A DNA stretch of 64,000 nucleotides from Microbacterium enclense (GTDB taxonomy: Bacteria; Actinomycetota; Actinomycetes; Actinomycetales; Microbacteriaceae), in the NCBI GenBank assembly GCA_038182865.1, contig CP116226.1, positions 3,286,001 through 3,350,000 on the forward strand. Direction: 5' to 3'. Numbering within the stretch: position 1 is the stretch's first letter; each line of letters starts with the position of its first letter. Both the position numbers and the translations under genes were made by a program. Under the pieces are notes generated by a model that made no database searches, was not told the origin of the DNA, and was given only the letters and a program-made list of their open reading frames with translations. Of this stretch, positions 8,533 to 16,281 are shown piece after piece.

Positions 8533-8563
8533 GGTGTGCACCGCCCCGGGGACGACGCACACC
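8533..8563 (-). promoter_or_regulatory. Intercistronic hairpin before the GNAT gene
   Basis: GGTGTGC (8533-8539) and GCACACC (8557-8563) form a perfect 7-bp stem, with a CCCC/GGGG inner helix possible in the loop. It sits between the stop of the 88-residue gene and the acetyltransferase start, where it could reduce expression of the last gene of the operon. Confidence 0.45.
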
Positions 8564-8566
8564 CGA

Positions 8567-8833
8567 TCAGGTGGGCGGACGCAACAGCGACGCGGTGCGG
8601 GACCAATCGCGTTCGCGACGCCGGCGCTCGGCCGACTGGACGAATGCGCGGTGCGTCGTGGCCGTGCGCAGTTCTCTGACGTGGACACGCGCCGCGTGAC
8701 GCGTCAACAGCCAGAGGCCGAGCCGCAGCGTGAGACGGTCGACGAGGCCGACCGGTCGGTTGCTGATCGTGGGGAGGGAGATGGTGGGCGTGGCCGCGGT
8801 GTGCTGCGGCGCGCGCGTGGGCAGGGTGCTCAT
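8567..8833 (-). CDS. Small basic protein of unknown function (88 aa)
   Basis: I do not recognise a named family. The protein starts MSTLPTRAPQ and has a Thr/Pro-rich N-terminal third. It continues with a possible amphipathic helix around VDRLTLRLGLWLLTRH (about 34-49) and an Arg-rich C-terminus (ERRRRERDW) ending SLLRPPT. It has no cysteine. The ATG at 8833 is preceded by a GGAG about 8 nt away. An in-frame ATG at 8923 would give 118 residues but runs through two inverted repeats, so it is less likely. It lies between a 37-residue peptide gene and a double-GNAT gene on the same strand. Confidence 0.55.
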   Translation of the reverse strand: MSTLPTRAPQHTAATPTISLPTISNRPVGLVDRLTLRLGLWLLTRHAARVHVRELRTATTHRAFVQSAERRRRERDWSRTASLLRPPT

Positions 8834-8872
8834 GCGGAGGCTCCGAGAGAGAAGAGAGCGAGAGAGAGGATG

Positions 8873-8911
8873 GCGAGCAATGCTCGCGCGAGGAACGGAT
8901 CGGACGATCCG
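8873..8911 (-). repeat. Two tandem short inverted repeats downstream of the peptide gene
   Basis: GCGAGC at 8873-8878 pairs with GCTCGC at 8882-8887 (loop AAT). CGGATCG at 8896-8902 pairs with CGATCCG at 8905-8911 (2-nt centre). Both lie in the 143-bp gap between the 37-residue peptide and the 88-residue gene. They could act as attenuators or 3'-end stabilisers of a peptide transcript, or as a protein-binding site. Confidence 0.45.
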
Positions 8912-8976
8912 CGTGCCCGGCATCCGAGGGATGCGACACAGGAGGCGGAGACGCGTGGCGTCTCGACGCGACGGGG

Positions 8977-9090
8977 TCAGCCCAGATAGGTGGGCATGCC
9001 GACGGCGGTGGTCACTCCGGCGAACGAGGCAGACAGCACGGGAGCGGCGGTGAAGCCGGTGGCGGCGAAGCCAGTGGTGTTGCGAATCAT
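8977..9090 (-). CDS. 37-residue hydrophobic peptide, candidate secreted or modified peptide precursor
   Basis: This short reading frame has exceptional expression signals. It begins ATG at 9090, six bases after an AGGAGGT Shine-Dalgarno sequence (9097-9103), and has a TTGACA / 18 bp / TAGCGT promoter upstream. The peptide starts MIRNTT, has the near-repeat TGFAA-TGFTAA, and ends GMPTYLG. It has 7 Thr, 7 Ala, 5 Gly and 2 Ser, one Arg, and no Cys, Lys, Asp or Glu. It does not match a lasso, lanthipeptide or leader-peptide type that I know. It could be a precursor peptide, pheromone, bacteriocin or small toxin; the operon continues with a small basic protein and a double acetyltransferase. Function unknown. 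Confidence 0.6.
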   Translation of the reverse strand: MIRNTTGFAATGFTAAPVLSASFAGVTTAVGMPTYLG

Positions 9091-9096
9091 GGGAGG

Positions 9097-9103
9097 ACCT
9101 CCT
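9097..9103 (-). promoter_or_regulatory. Full AGGAGGT ribosome binding site for the 37-aa peptide
   Basis: The complement of 9097-9103 reads AGGAGGT, separated by 6 nt from the ATG at 9090. It is among the best Shine-Dalgarno matches in this window, where most starts have weak or no such sequence. Confidence 0.8.
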
Positions 9104-9126
9104 TTCGACGTCGGTTGCGACCCCCG

Positions 9127-9156
9127 ACGCTAGCGAACGCTGTCAGCGGATGTCAA
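9127..9156 (-). promoter_or_regulatory. Near-consensus sigma-A promoter for the peptide operon
   Basis: On the minus strand 9156-9151 reads TTGACA (perfect -35), followed by an 18-bp spacer and TAGCGT at 9132-9127 (-10). Transcription would start near 9120 and give an untranslated leader of about 30 nt with the strong ribosome binding site. Most other promoters here have no recognisable -35, so this one is unusually strong. Confidence 0.7.
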
Positions 9157-9240
9157 GCTCGCGTCCAGACTCGGCGGACTCCCGCGCGCGCCCCGCGACC
9201 CTGAACGGCTCGCCACCGCGGAATCCCGCGGTTCCTCCGG

Positions 9241-9246
9241 TAGCGT
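9241..9246 (+). promoter_or_regulatory. -10 element TAGCGT of smc
   Basis: TAGCGT lies 34 nt before the smc ATG at 9281, giving a short leader that contains a GGGAGG ribosome binding site (9266-9271). The region 9104-9280 therefore holds the divergent promoters of the peptide operon and of smc and no further gene. Confidence 0.5.
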
Positions 9247-9280
9247 GAAGCGTTGACGACCAGGCGGGAGGCGCGGCGAC

Positions 9281-12200
9281 ATGCACTTGAAGAGCGTGAC
9301 GCTCAAGGGCTTCAAGTCGTTCGCGCAGTCCACGACCTTCGCCCTCGAACCCGGGGTCACCTGCATCGTCGGACCCAACGGCTCGGGCAAGTCCAACGTC
9401 GTCGACGCCCTCGCCTGGGTCATGGGCGAGCAGGGGGCGAAGACTCTTCGCGGCGGCAAGATGGAAGATGTCATCTTCGCCGGCACCTCGACGCGCGGGC
9501 CGCTCGGTCGGGCCGAGGTCCAGCTCACCATCGACAACTCCGACGGGGCCCTCCCGATCGACTACAGCGAGGTCACCATCAGCCGGACGCTGTTCCGCAC
9601 CGGGGCCAGCGAGTACGCGATCAATGGGCAGACCAGTCGCCTCCTCGATGTGCAAGAACTGCTGAGCGACTCCGGCCTCGGGCGCGAAATGCACGTCATC
9701 ATCGGGCAGGGGCGTCTCGACACCGTGCTGCAGGCCACGGCCGAAGATCGGCGCGGTTTCATCGAGGAGGCCGCGGGGATCCTCAAGCATCGACGGCGCA
9801 AAGAGAAGACCGTGCGCAAGCTCGAGGCGATGGAGACCAACCTCACGCGCCTGAGCGATCTCGCTGGTGAGCTGCGTCGCCAGCTCAAGCCCCTGGGGAA
9901 GCAGGCGGAGATCGCCCGCGAGGCCGCGACCATCGCCGCCGTCGTCCGCGACGCGAAGGCGCGTCTGTTCGCCGACGAGCTCGTGCGGTTGCGTGGCCAG
10001 CTCGCTGATGCCGCCCGCGCGGAGAATGAGCGCCACACCGAGCGTCTGGTTCTCCAGGAGCAGGCCGAAGGGCTGCGCCATCGCGTCGAGCGGCTCGAGG
10101 AAGAGCAGCGTTCGGAAGCCGTCGACCAGGCCCGGCGCGTGGCGTTCTCCCTGGAGCAGGTTCAGGAGCGTCTCCGCGGACTCTATACGCTCGCGGGGCA
10201 GCGCCTCGCCCTGCTCTCCGACGACGACCGCGACACCGCAGCCTTCTCTCCGACGGTCTCGCAGTCGATGATCGACGACGTCCGTGGCGAGATCGACGAC
10301 ATCGCCGCCGGCCTCGGCGATGCGCAAGATGCGGCAGCCGACGCCGCGCGGTCCGTCACTCGCGCGCGGGCGGAGCTGGACGCGCTGGACGCCGACATCG
10401 CGGCACAGAGCGCCCTCGTGTCCGAGCACGACATGAAGCTCACCGCGTTGCGGGGGACGGCCTCCGCGGCTGCGTCGACCCGCGATGCCGTGCGCGCGGG
10501 CGTCGAGCGCCAGCAGCGCGCGCTCGATGCGGCCCTGGTCCGTCGGCGGGAGGCCGAGGAGGCTCTCGCCGCGCTGGATCCCACGTCGACTCCTGAGGCG
10601 TCGACGGCGGAGCATGCCGCCGCCTACGAGCGTGCGCAGCGCGACGCGAACGAGGCCGAGACCTCGGTGGCCCAGCTGCGGGAGCGGCTCCACGCCGCAG
10701 AGCGCGAGCGCGACGCTCTGTCGGCTCAGACCACCGCGCTGAGCCGGGCTCTGGACGTGCGCAATGCCGCTGCGGAGCTCGTGGCATCCGGGCAACCAGG
10801 GGTTCGCGGTCTCGTCGCCGACGCGGTGAAGGTCACGGCCGGTTACGAGGCCGCGATCGCTGCGGTCCTCGGATCTCTCGCGGAAGGCGTCCTCGTCGAC
10901 GACGCGGGTGCGGCCTTCGCGACAGCACGAACGGCAGCTGAGGACGACCTCGGCATGGTGGAGATCGCCCTCGCCGAGTCGGTGACCGTCGCGCCGTCAG
11001 CGGGGACGGTGGCCGGTGGCATCCGGGCCGCAGAAGTGGTGACCGCGCCGCCGGGCGTGCTCGGTGTCCTCTCGCACGTCGTCGTCGTCGATGATCTGGA
11101 GGCCGCGCGCGCGGCGTGGGGTCAACTCGACGATCGCGTGGTCCTGGTGACCCGCGCCGGCCAGGTGCTGACGGCGCACACCCTGCGCGCGGGCTCCGGC
11201 GCTGGTCGCTCGCGGCTCGAACTCGCGGCGGAACGGGATGCCGCGGCGGAGCGCCTCGCCGAGATCGTGGTCGTGGCCGATTCCCTCCGCGAGGCGCTGA
11301 GGGAGGGTCAGCGCTCACTCATCGATGCCCGTCAGCGGACGAAGGACGCACTGGCCACCCTGCGGGCACACGACGCCGCCCTCGCCGCGCAGGCCGAGAA
11401 GGTCAACCGCGTGACGGTCCGGCACGAAGCTGCGGTCGCGGAATGCGAGCGCTTGGAGGCGGGGCTCGCGCAGGCCGTTGCGGCGGTCGACGACGCCGAG
11501 AAGGACGCCGAAGCGGCCGAAGCTGCTCTCACTCGGGCGCTGGAGGTTCCCCGCCCGATCCTCGACGCGTCCGCCCGTGACGGGATGGTGTCCGACCTCG
11601 AGACGGCGCGCGAGGTCGAGATGCGAGCGCGACTCGACATCGAGACGCTCAAAGAGCGCGTGCGGGCGGGCGAGGCGCGCATCGTCCAGCTGGAGAATCA
11701 GCGCGAACGCGAGCGGGCGGCCGCGGAAGAGGCCGCGCGACGAGCCGTGGTCCGCCGCGCCCAGCGCGAGATCGCCGCCGACGTCTCACGACAGCTTCCG
11801 GCCCTGCTCGATTCGGTCGACCGGTCGGTCAGCCAGGCGCGCGTCCACCTCGCCGCCGCCGAGGCAGCCCGCACCGCCGTCTCTGCCGATCTGGCCCGCG
11901 CGCGCGGCGAAGAGAGCGCCGTGCGCGAGCGCCTCGCCCGCTTGACCGAGAGCGTGCACGGACTCGAACTGCAGATGCACGAGAAACGTCTGCACGTGAC
12001 GAGTCTGCTGGAACGAGTGCAGTCGGAACTCGCGCTTGACGAAGACATTCTCGTTTCAGAATATGGGCCGGACGAGCCCATTCCTGCCGAGGGCGAGGGG
12101 AAGACCGTGCCGTTCGACCGGGCGGAACAGAAGCGCCGCCTGCAGGATGCGGAGCGCAAGCTTGGTCAGCTCGGTCGCGTGAATCCCTTGGCGCTGGAGG

Positions 12201-12802
12201 AGTTCGCAGCTCTCGAGCAACGGCACGCGTTCCTCACCGAACAGCTCGCCGATCTGCAACAGACGCGGGCTGATCTCCAGACCATCATCACGGAGCTCGA
12301 CGAGCGGATGCAGACGATCTTCGTCGCGGCTTTCGAAGACACACGCGCCGCGTTCACCGAGATCTTCCCCATCCTCTTCCCCGGGGGCTCCGGCAGCATC
12401 TCGCTCACCGACCCGGATAATCCCCTCACGACAGGCATCGAGGTCGCTGTTCGTCCCGTGGGCAAGAAGATCGAACGGCTCTCTCTCCTGTCGGGTGGAG
12501 AGCGCTCGCTCGCGGCCGTCGCATTCCTCACGTCGATCTTCACCGCACGACCGAGCCCGTTCTACATCCTCGACGAGGTCGAGGCCGCACTCGACGACGC
12601 GAATCTGGGGCGACTTCTCGGCGTCTTCGAGAAGCTTCGGGCGAGCAGTCAGCTCATCGTCATCACGCACCAGAAGCGCACGATGGAGATCGCCGACGCG
12701 CTGTACGGCGTGTCGATGCGGCAAGACGGGGTGTCGGCCGTGGTCGGGCAGCGCGTCGGCGATCGGGCGGCAGCCCAGCGGGAGAGTGCCCCCGTAAGCT
12801 GA
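9281..12802 (+). CDS. smc: Chromosome segregation protein SMC
   Basis: The ATPase of the bacterial condensin, which compacts and helps resolve sister chromosomes. The 1173-residue protein has Walker A GPNGSGKS at 31-38 and a long coiled coil. A hinge lies around 510-660 (GVRGLVADAV...GVLVDDAGAA). A second coiled coil follows, then the C-terminal head with signature LSGGERS near 1071 and Walker B FYILDEVEAALDD near 1094-1106. The length is standard. It has its own promoter with a short leader, and its stop lies 4 nt before ftsY, whose probable -10 box is inside the smc end. Confidence 0.97.
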   Translation: MHLKSVTLKGFKSFAQSTTFALEPGVTCIVGPNGSGKSNVVDALAWVMGEQGAKTLRGGKMEDVIFAGTSTRGPLGRAEVQLTIDNSDGALPIDYSEVTISRTLFRTGASEYAINGQTSRLLDVQELLSDSGLGREMHVIIGQGRLDTVLQATAEDRRGFIEEAAGILKHRRRKEKTVRKLEAMETNLTRLSDLAGELRRQLKPLGKQAEIAREAATIAAVVRDAKARLFADELVRLRGQLADAARAENERHTERLVLQEQAEGLRHRVERLEEEQRSEAVDQARRVAFSLEQVQERLRGLYTLAGQRLALLSDDDRDTAAFSPTVSQSMIDDVRGEIDDIAAGLGDAQDAAADAARSVTRARAELDALDADIAAQSALVSEHDMKLTALRGTASAAASTRDAVRAGVERQQRALDAALVRRREAEEALAALDPTSTPEASTAEHAAAYERAQRDANEAETSVAQLRERLHAAERERDALSAQTTALSRALDVRNAAAELVASGQPGVRGLVADAVKVTAGYEAAIAAVLGSLAEGVLVDDAGAAFATARTAAEDDLGMVEIALAESVTVAPSAGTVAGGIRAAEVVTAPPGVLGVLSHVVVVDDLEAARAAWGQLDDRVVLVTRAGQVLTAHTLRAGSGAGRSRLELAAERDAAAERLAEIVVVADSLREALREGQRSLIDARQRTKDALATLRAHDAALAAQAEKVNRVTVRHEAAVAECERLEAGLAQAVAAVDDAEKDAEAAEAALTRALEVPRPILDASARDGMVSDLETAREVEMRARLDIETLKERVRAGEARIVQLENQRERERAAAEEAARRAVVRRAQREIAADVSRQLPALLDSVDRSVSQARVHLAAAEAARTAVSADLARARGEESAVRERLARLTESVHGLELQMHEKRLHVTSLLERVQSELALDEDILVSEYGPDEPIPAEGEGKTVPFDRAEQKRRLQDAERKLGQLGRVNPLALEEFAALEQRHAFLTEQLADLQQTRADLQTIITELDERMQTIFVAAFEDTRAAFTEIFPILFPGGSGSISLTDPDNPLTTGIEVAVRPVGKKIERLSLLSGGERSLAAVAFLTSIFTARPSPFYILDEVEAALDDANLGRLLGVFEKLRASSQLIVITHQKRTMEIADALYGVSMRQDGVSAVVGQRVGDRAAAQRESAPVS

Positions 12803-12806
12803 GGGA

Positions 12807-13679
12807 ATGGCTGAGAACTCCTGGTCGCTGGGACGCGCGCTGCGCGGGCTGTTCGTCAAACCCACGATCGACGAGACGACGTGGGAAGATCTCGAGACCG
12901 CCCTCCTCACGGCCGACTTCGGTCCCGACGTCACCGAGCGACTCGTCGACGAGCTGCGCGAGAAGGTCGAACGGTTCCGCACGACGGACCCGCGTGACCT
13001 GCAGCGCATGCTGAAGGAGACGCTGGAAGAGCACTTCGCGAAGTTCGACACGACCCTGCGGTTGACCGAACGCCCCGCCGTCGTCCTGGTCGTCGGCGTC
13101 AACGGTGTCGGGAAGACGACCACCATCGGCAAGTTCGCCAAGTTCCTCCAGCGGTACGGTCGGACGGTGGTCGTCGGGGCCGCCGACACGTTCCGCGCTG
13201 CGGCCGTCGACCAACTGGCGACGTGGGCGGAGCGCGGGGGTGCCACGATCGTGCGCCCACAACACGAGGGCCAGGACCCGGCATCCGTCGCTTTCCAGAC
13301 CGTCGCCCACGCGAAGGAGACCGGCACCGAGATCGTCCTCGTCGACACGGCCGGCCGGCTGCACACGAAGGGCGGCCTCATGGATGAGCTCGGCAAGATC
13401 AAGCGCGTGATCGAGAAGCAGGCACCGATCGCCGAGGTGCTCCTGGTCCTGGACGCCACGACCGGACAGAACGGCCTGATGCAGGCCCAGGCCTTCCTCG
13501 ACAGCGCGGGGGTGACCGGCCTCGTGCTGACCAAACTCGACGGGTCGGCCAAGGGTGGCTTCGTGCTCGCGGTTCAGGAGCGCACCGGCATCCCGGTCAA
13601 ACTCCTCGGTCAGGGCGAGGGCATCAACGACCTCACCGGTTTCACCCCCCACGTTTTCGCCGCCTCGCTCGTCGACTGA
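12807..13679 (+). CDS. ftsY: Signal recognition particle receptor FtsY
   Basis: The membrane-associated SRP receptor GTPase that docks ribosome-SRP complexes at SecYEG. The 290-residue protein consists of only the NG domain: a short N-domain, the P-loop GVNGVGKTT at 97-105, DTAGRLHTKGGLMDEL, and TKLDGSAKGG. The acidic A domain found in E. coli FtsY is absent, as in many Gram-positive bacteria. A TAAGCT box at 12795-12800 lies 6 nt before the ATG inside the end of smc, so ftsY may also be transcribed as its own leaderless mRNA. Its partner ffh is at 18616-20160. Confidence 0.96.
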   Translation: MAENSWSLGRALRGLFVKPTIDETTWEDLETALLTADFGPDVTERLVDELREKVERFRTTDPRDLQRMLKETLEEHFAKFDTTLRLTERPAVVLVVGVNGVGKTTTIGKFAKFLQRYGRTVVVGAADTFRAAAVDQLATWAERGGATIVRPQHEGQDPASVAFQTVAHAKETGTEIVLVDTAGRLHTKGGLMDELGKIKRVIEKQAPIAEVLLVLDATTGQNGLMQAQAFLDSAGVTGLVLTKLDGSAKGGFVLAVQERTGIPVKLLGQGEGINDLTGFTPHVFAASLVD

Positions 13680-13749
13680 GATCTCCCCACGCCGCCGGTC
13701 GCGGGCGGGTCGCCTTCCCGAAGCGGGTGAGGACTGGTTTCATGGACTC

Positions 13750-14250
13750 ATGGCGATCGAGCACGATTTCTTCGGACTCCTCGAGTCCGGACCCGACGGG
13801 TCGATCTTCTGGTCGGAGAACGTGGAGTTCGGCGATCAGAACGTGACCGTCGACCTCACTGCGCCCGATCAGGACGACGTGTCCGTCGAGGCGCTGGATG
13901 TCGCGGCCGCCATGATCTCCGCTCTGGAAGCGATCGATCTCGCCGCCCGGAACGCCATGGTCGGCGAGCTCGACTCGCGCACCAGCGAGGTGACGGAATA
14001 CATCCTCCAGCAACAGGCCACTCTCGGCGACGAGATCGACGATCTGCTGATCGACCCCTCCGGTGACACCCACATCGACGTCATCAAATCGATGCAGCTC
14101 ATGAGCGTGACGATCCTCGCCGACGAGCACGGGGGAACCGATCCGTTCGCGGTGCTCGAGTACGCCCTGGACCCGGATGCCACCGACGATGTGCTCCTGG
14201 TCAACCTGGCCTCCGACGGCAAGGTGCAGTCGGTCACCAGCGCCGATTGA
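13750..14250 (+). CDS. DUF2004 family protein
   Basis: A 166-residue acidic cytoplasmic protein with no signal peptide or membrane segment. It begins MAIEHDFFGLLESG and contains the SIFWSENVEFGDQNVTVDL strand region and a central helical segment (DVAAAMISALEAIDLAARNAM), consistent with the uncharacterised DUF2004 family. The ATG at 13750 is chosen because coding resemblance starts there; the open frame extends back into ftsY without similarity. No function can be given. Confidence 0.7.
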   Translation: MAIEHDFFGLLESGPDGSIFWSENVEFGDQNVTVDLTAPDQDDVSVEALDVAAAMISALEAIDLAARNAMVGELDSRTSEVTEYILQQQATLGDEIDDLLIDPSGDTHIDVIKSMQLMSVTILADEHGGTDPFAVLEYALDPDATDDVLLVNLASDGKVQSVTSAD

Positions 14251-14254
14251 CCTC

Positions 14255-14683
14255 GTGCAGACCTTCCTCCCGTACCCGTCCTTCGCGGAATCGGCCGCCG
14301 TGCTCGACGCGAAGCGGCTCGGGAAACAGCGGGTGGAAGCCTTCCAGCTCTTGCGCGCGCTCACGGTCTCCGGGCATGGGTTCCGCCATCACCCGGCCGC
14401 CAAGATGTGGGCCGACCATCTGCCCGCCCTCGTCTCCTACGGCCTCGTCATGACCGATGAATGGATCGCACAGGGGCGCGCGGACACGGTGCGCGAGAAG
14501 ATCCTCGCCTTCGCTCCGGAGGTCGACGGCGTCGCGCAGGACGACCTCGACCTGCCGTCGTGGATCGGTGACGAGGCGTTCCACCTCTCGCATCGCTCCA
14601 ACCTCGTCCGAAAGGATTCCGCGTTCTACGTTCCCCGCTTCGGCGACGTCCCCGACGACCTTCCCTACGTCTGGCCGCTCTGA
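14255..14683 (+). CDS. MSMEG_6728-like protein (pyrimidine-dimer glycosylase related)
   Basis: A 142-residue protein beginning VQTFLPYPSFAESAAVLDAKRLGKQRVEAFQ. It matches the pattern of the actinobacterial MSMEG_6728 family, which is related to T4 DenV-type pyrimidine-dimer DNA glycosylases (conserved RLGKQRVE and W-x-H segments). The C-terminus carries HRSNLVRKD and YVPRFGDVPDD. DNA-repair activity has not been shown for this branch as far as I know. The GTG start is 4 nt after the DUF2004 stop, so the two genes are probably co-transcribed. Confidence 0.7.
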   Translation: MQTFLPYPSFAESAAVLDAKRLGKQRVEAFQLLRALTVSGHGFRHHPAAKMWADHLPALVSYGLVMTDEWIAQGRADTVREKILAFAPEVDGVAQDDLDLPSWIGDEAFHLSHRSNLVRKDSAFYVPRFGDVPDDLPYVWPL

Positions 14684-14690
14684 CGCGGAC

Positions 14691-14990
14691 TCAGGCGCCG
14701 TGAAACGCCGGGATGACGAGGTAGATGCCGTAGATCACCGCCGCGGCGACGCCCGCGAAGCACACGAGGCCGGCGGCGGTGGCGGGCAGCGGACGCGGGT
14801 GAGGGCGCGGCACCGCGACCGCCGTCGGGCCTTCAGGGTCGTCGCCGGCCGGAACCCGTATGTCGGATGCCCCGACGGCGAGGAACCGGATGCCGAGGGC
14901 GTACAGCCCCACGATGGTGACGGTGACGGTCATTCCCACGACGAACACGAGGAGGATCGATGCCCCCTCCTCGCTGAGCCATTCGTTCAT
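14691..14990 (-). CDS. Small two-TM membrane protein coupled to the phosphate transporter
   Basis: A 99-residue protein with two hydrophobic segments, about residues 10-37 (ILLVFVVGMTVTVTIVGLYA) and about 70-93 (AAGLVCFAGVAAAVIYGIYL). They are joined by a Pro- and Asp-rich hydrophilic stretch (DDPEGPTAVAVPRPHPRPLP). Its ATG overlaps the pit stop by 4 bp, a sign of translational coupling. I do not recognise the family; an accessory subunit of the transporter is a guess from position alone. Confidence 0.7.
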   Translation of the reverse strand: MNEWLSEEGASILLVFVVGMTVTVTIVGLYALGIRFLAVGASDIRVPAGDDPEGPTAVAVPRPHPRPLPATAAGLVCFAGVAAAVIYGIYLVIPAFHGA

Positions 14991-16156
14991 GCGCGTTCTC
15001 CTTCGGGCTGACGCTGGCCGAGTCTGTCGGCATCCACGGACTCGTCGTTGACGTTCTCGGCGGAAACAGGACGGCGTCGCGCGAGCACGAAGAGCCCTGC
15101 GCACGCGGCGAGGCCGACGACCAGGACGACCACGAGCCCCGCCACACCCGTGGATGCCGCCCACGCTCCGCCGCCGCCGACGATGGCCGCCGCGGGCAGC
15201 GTGACGACCCAGGCGAAGGCGATACGCGTCACGACGTTCCAGTGAACGGAGGCGAGGCGTCGGCCGAGTCCCGAGCCGATGACGGCGCCCGAGGTGACTT
15301 GCGTGGTCGACAGCGGGAAGCCGAGCGTCGACGAGATGAGGATCGTCGAGGCGGCACTCGTCTCGGCCGCGAAACCCTGGGGCGGCTTGACCTCGGTGAT
15401 GCGCTTGCCGACCGTGCGCATGATGCGCCATCCGCCCAGGTAGGTGCCGAGGGCGATCGCGCCTCCCGCGCTGAGGATGACCCACAGCTGGGGTCCGGTC
15501 CCCGCTTCCTGCGCCCCGGCGACGATGAGCGTGAGGGTGATGACTCCCATGGTCTTCTGCGCGTCGTTGGTGCCGTGCGCCAGCGAGACGAGGGATGCCG
15601 ACACCGTCTGGCCGTGCCGGAACGCGGTCGTCGAACCGGCCACCGTCGCCATTCTCGTGATGCGGTAGACGAGGTAGGTCGCCACGAGCGCGACGATGCC
15701 CGCGATGAACGGCGACAGCAGGGCGGGCAGCACGATCTTGGAGAGGACGCCGCCCCATTCGACAGCCTGGAAGCCGACCCCGATCACCGCGGCGCCGATG
15801 AGACCACCGAAAAGCGCATGCGTGGAGCTGGAGGGGAGCCCCAGCCACCAGGTGAGCAGGTTCCAGATGACCGCGCCCATGAGGCCGGCGAAGATCATGG
15901 GGACCGTGATCTGGGGCAGACCTCGGTCGTCCTGGGCCAGGATTCCCTCCGACACCGTCTTGGCGACGGCGGTGGACAGGAATGCACCGACCAGATTCAA
16001 CACCGCGGAGATGAGCACCGCGACCTTGGGCTTCAGAGCCCCCGTGGCGACCGAGGTCGCCATCGCGTTGGCCGTGTCATGGAAGCCGTTGGTGAAGTCG
16101 AAGAAGATCGCGAGAGCGATGACAAGAAGGACGGGTATGACGACGGCGAGATCCAC
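14987..16156 (-). CDS. pit: Low-affinity inorganic phosphate transporter (PiT family)
   Basis: A 389-residue polytopic membrane protein that takes up metal-phosphate with cations. The PiT signatures are present in both halves: FFDFTNGFHDTANAMATSVATGAL near the N-terminus and SLAHGTNDAQKTMG in the second half, with about 10 hydrophobic segments. The GTG at 16156 has an ACGGAG ribosome binding site 4-5 nt upstream; an upstream GTG in frame would add 25 residues. The stop overlaps the next small membrane protein gene. It lies 125 bp downstream of lipA on the same strand. Confidence 0.92.
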   Translation of the reverse strand: MDLAVVIPVLLVIALAIFFDFTNGFHDTANAMATSVATGALKPKVAVLISAVLNLVGAFLSTAVAKTVSEGILAQDDRGLPQITVPMIFAGLMGAVIWNLLTWWLGLPSSSTHALFGGLIGAAVIGVGFQAVEWGGVLSKIVLPALLSPFIAGIVALVATYLVYRITRMATVAGSTTAFRHGQTVSASLVSLAHGTNDAQKTMGVITLTLIVAGAQEAGTGPQLWVILSAGGAIALGTYLGGWRIMRTVGKRITEVKPPQGFAAETSAASTILISSTLGFPLSTTQVTSGAVIGSGLGRRLASVHWNVVTRIAFAWVVTLPAAAIVGGGGAWAASTGVAGLVVVLVVGLAACAGLFVLARRRPVSAENVNDESVDADRLGQRQPEGERA

Positions 16157-16281
16157 CGCGGCTCCGTTCGGAAGGGTGATGTCGAGGCGGGTCGGTCGAC
16201 CCGGCGACACGGTAGACCTCGAGGGTGACCAGGAGGTTCCCTTCCGCCGCGGCGCGAAGAGGCGTACTCTCCGCGCACGCC

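Noticed and set aside
9143..10795. Long open frame (550 codons) on the minus strand opposite smc
   Set aside because: It is antisense to the conserved smc ATPase head and coiled coil and its translation is low-complexity Arg/Gly/Leu text typical of shadow frames in GC-rich DNA.
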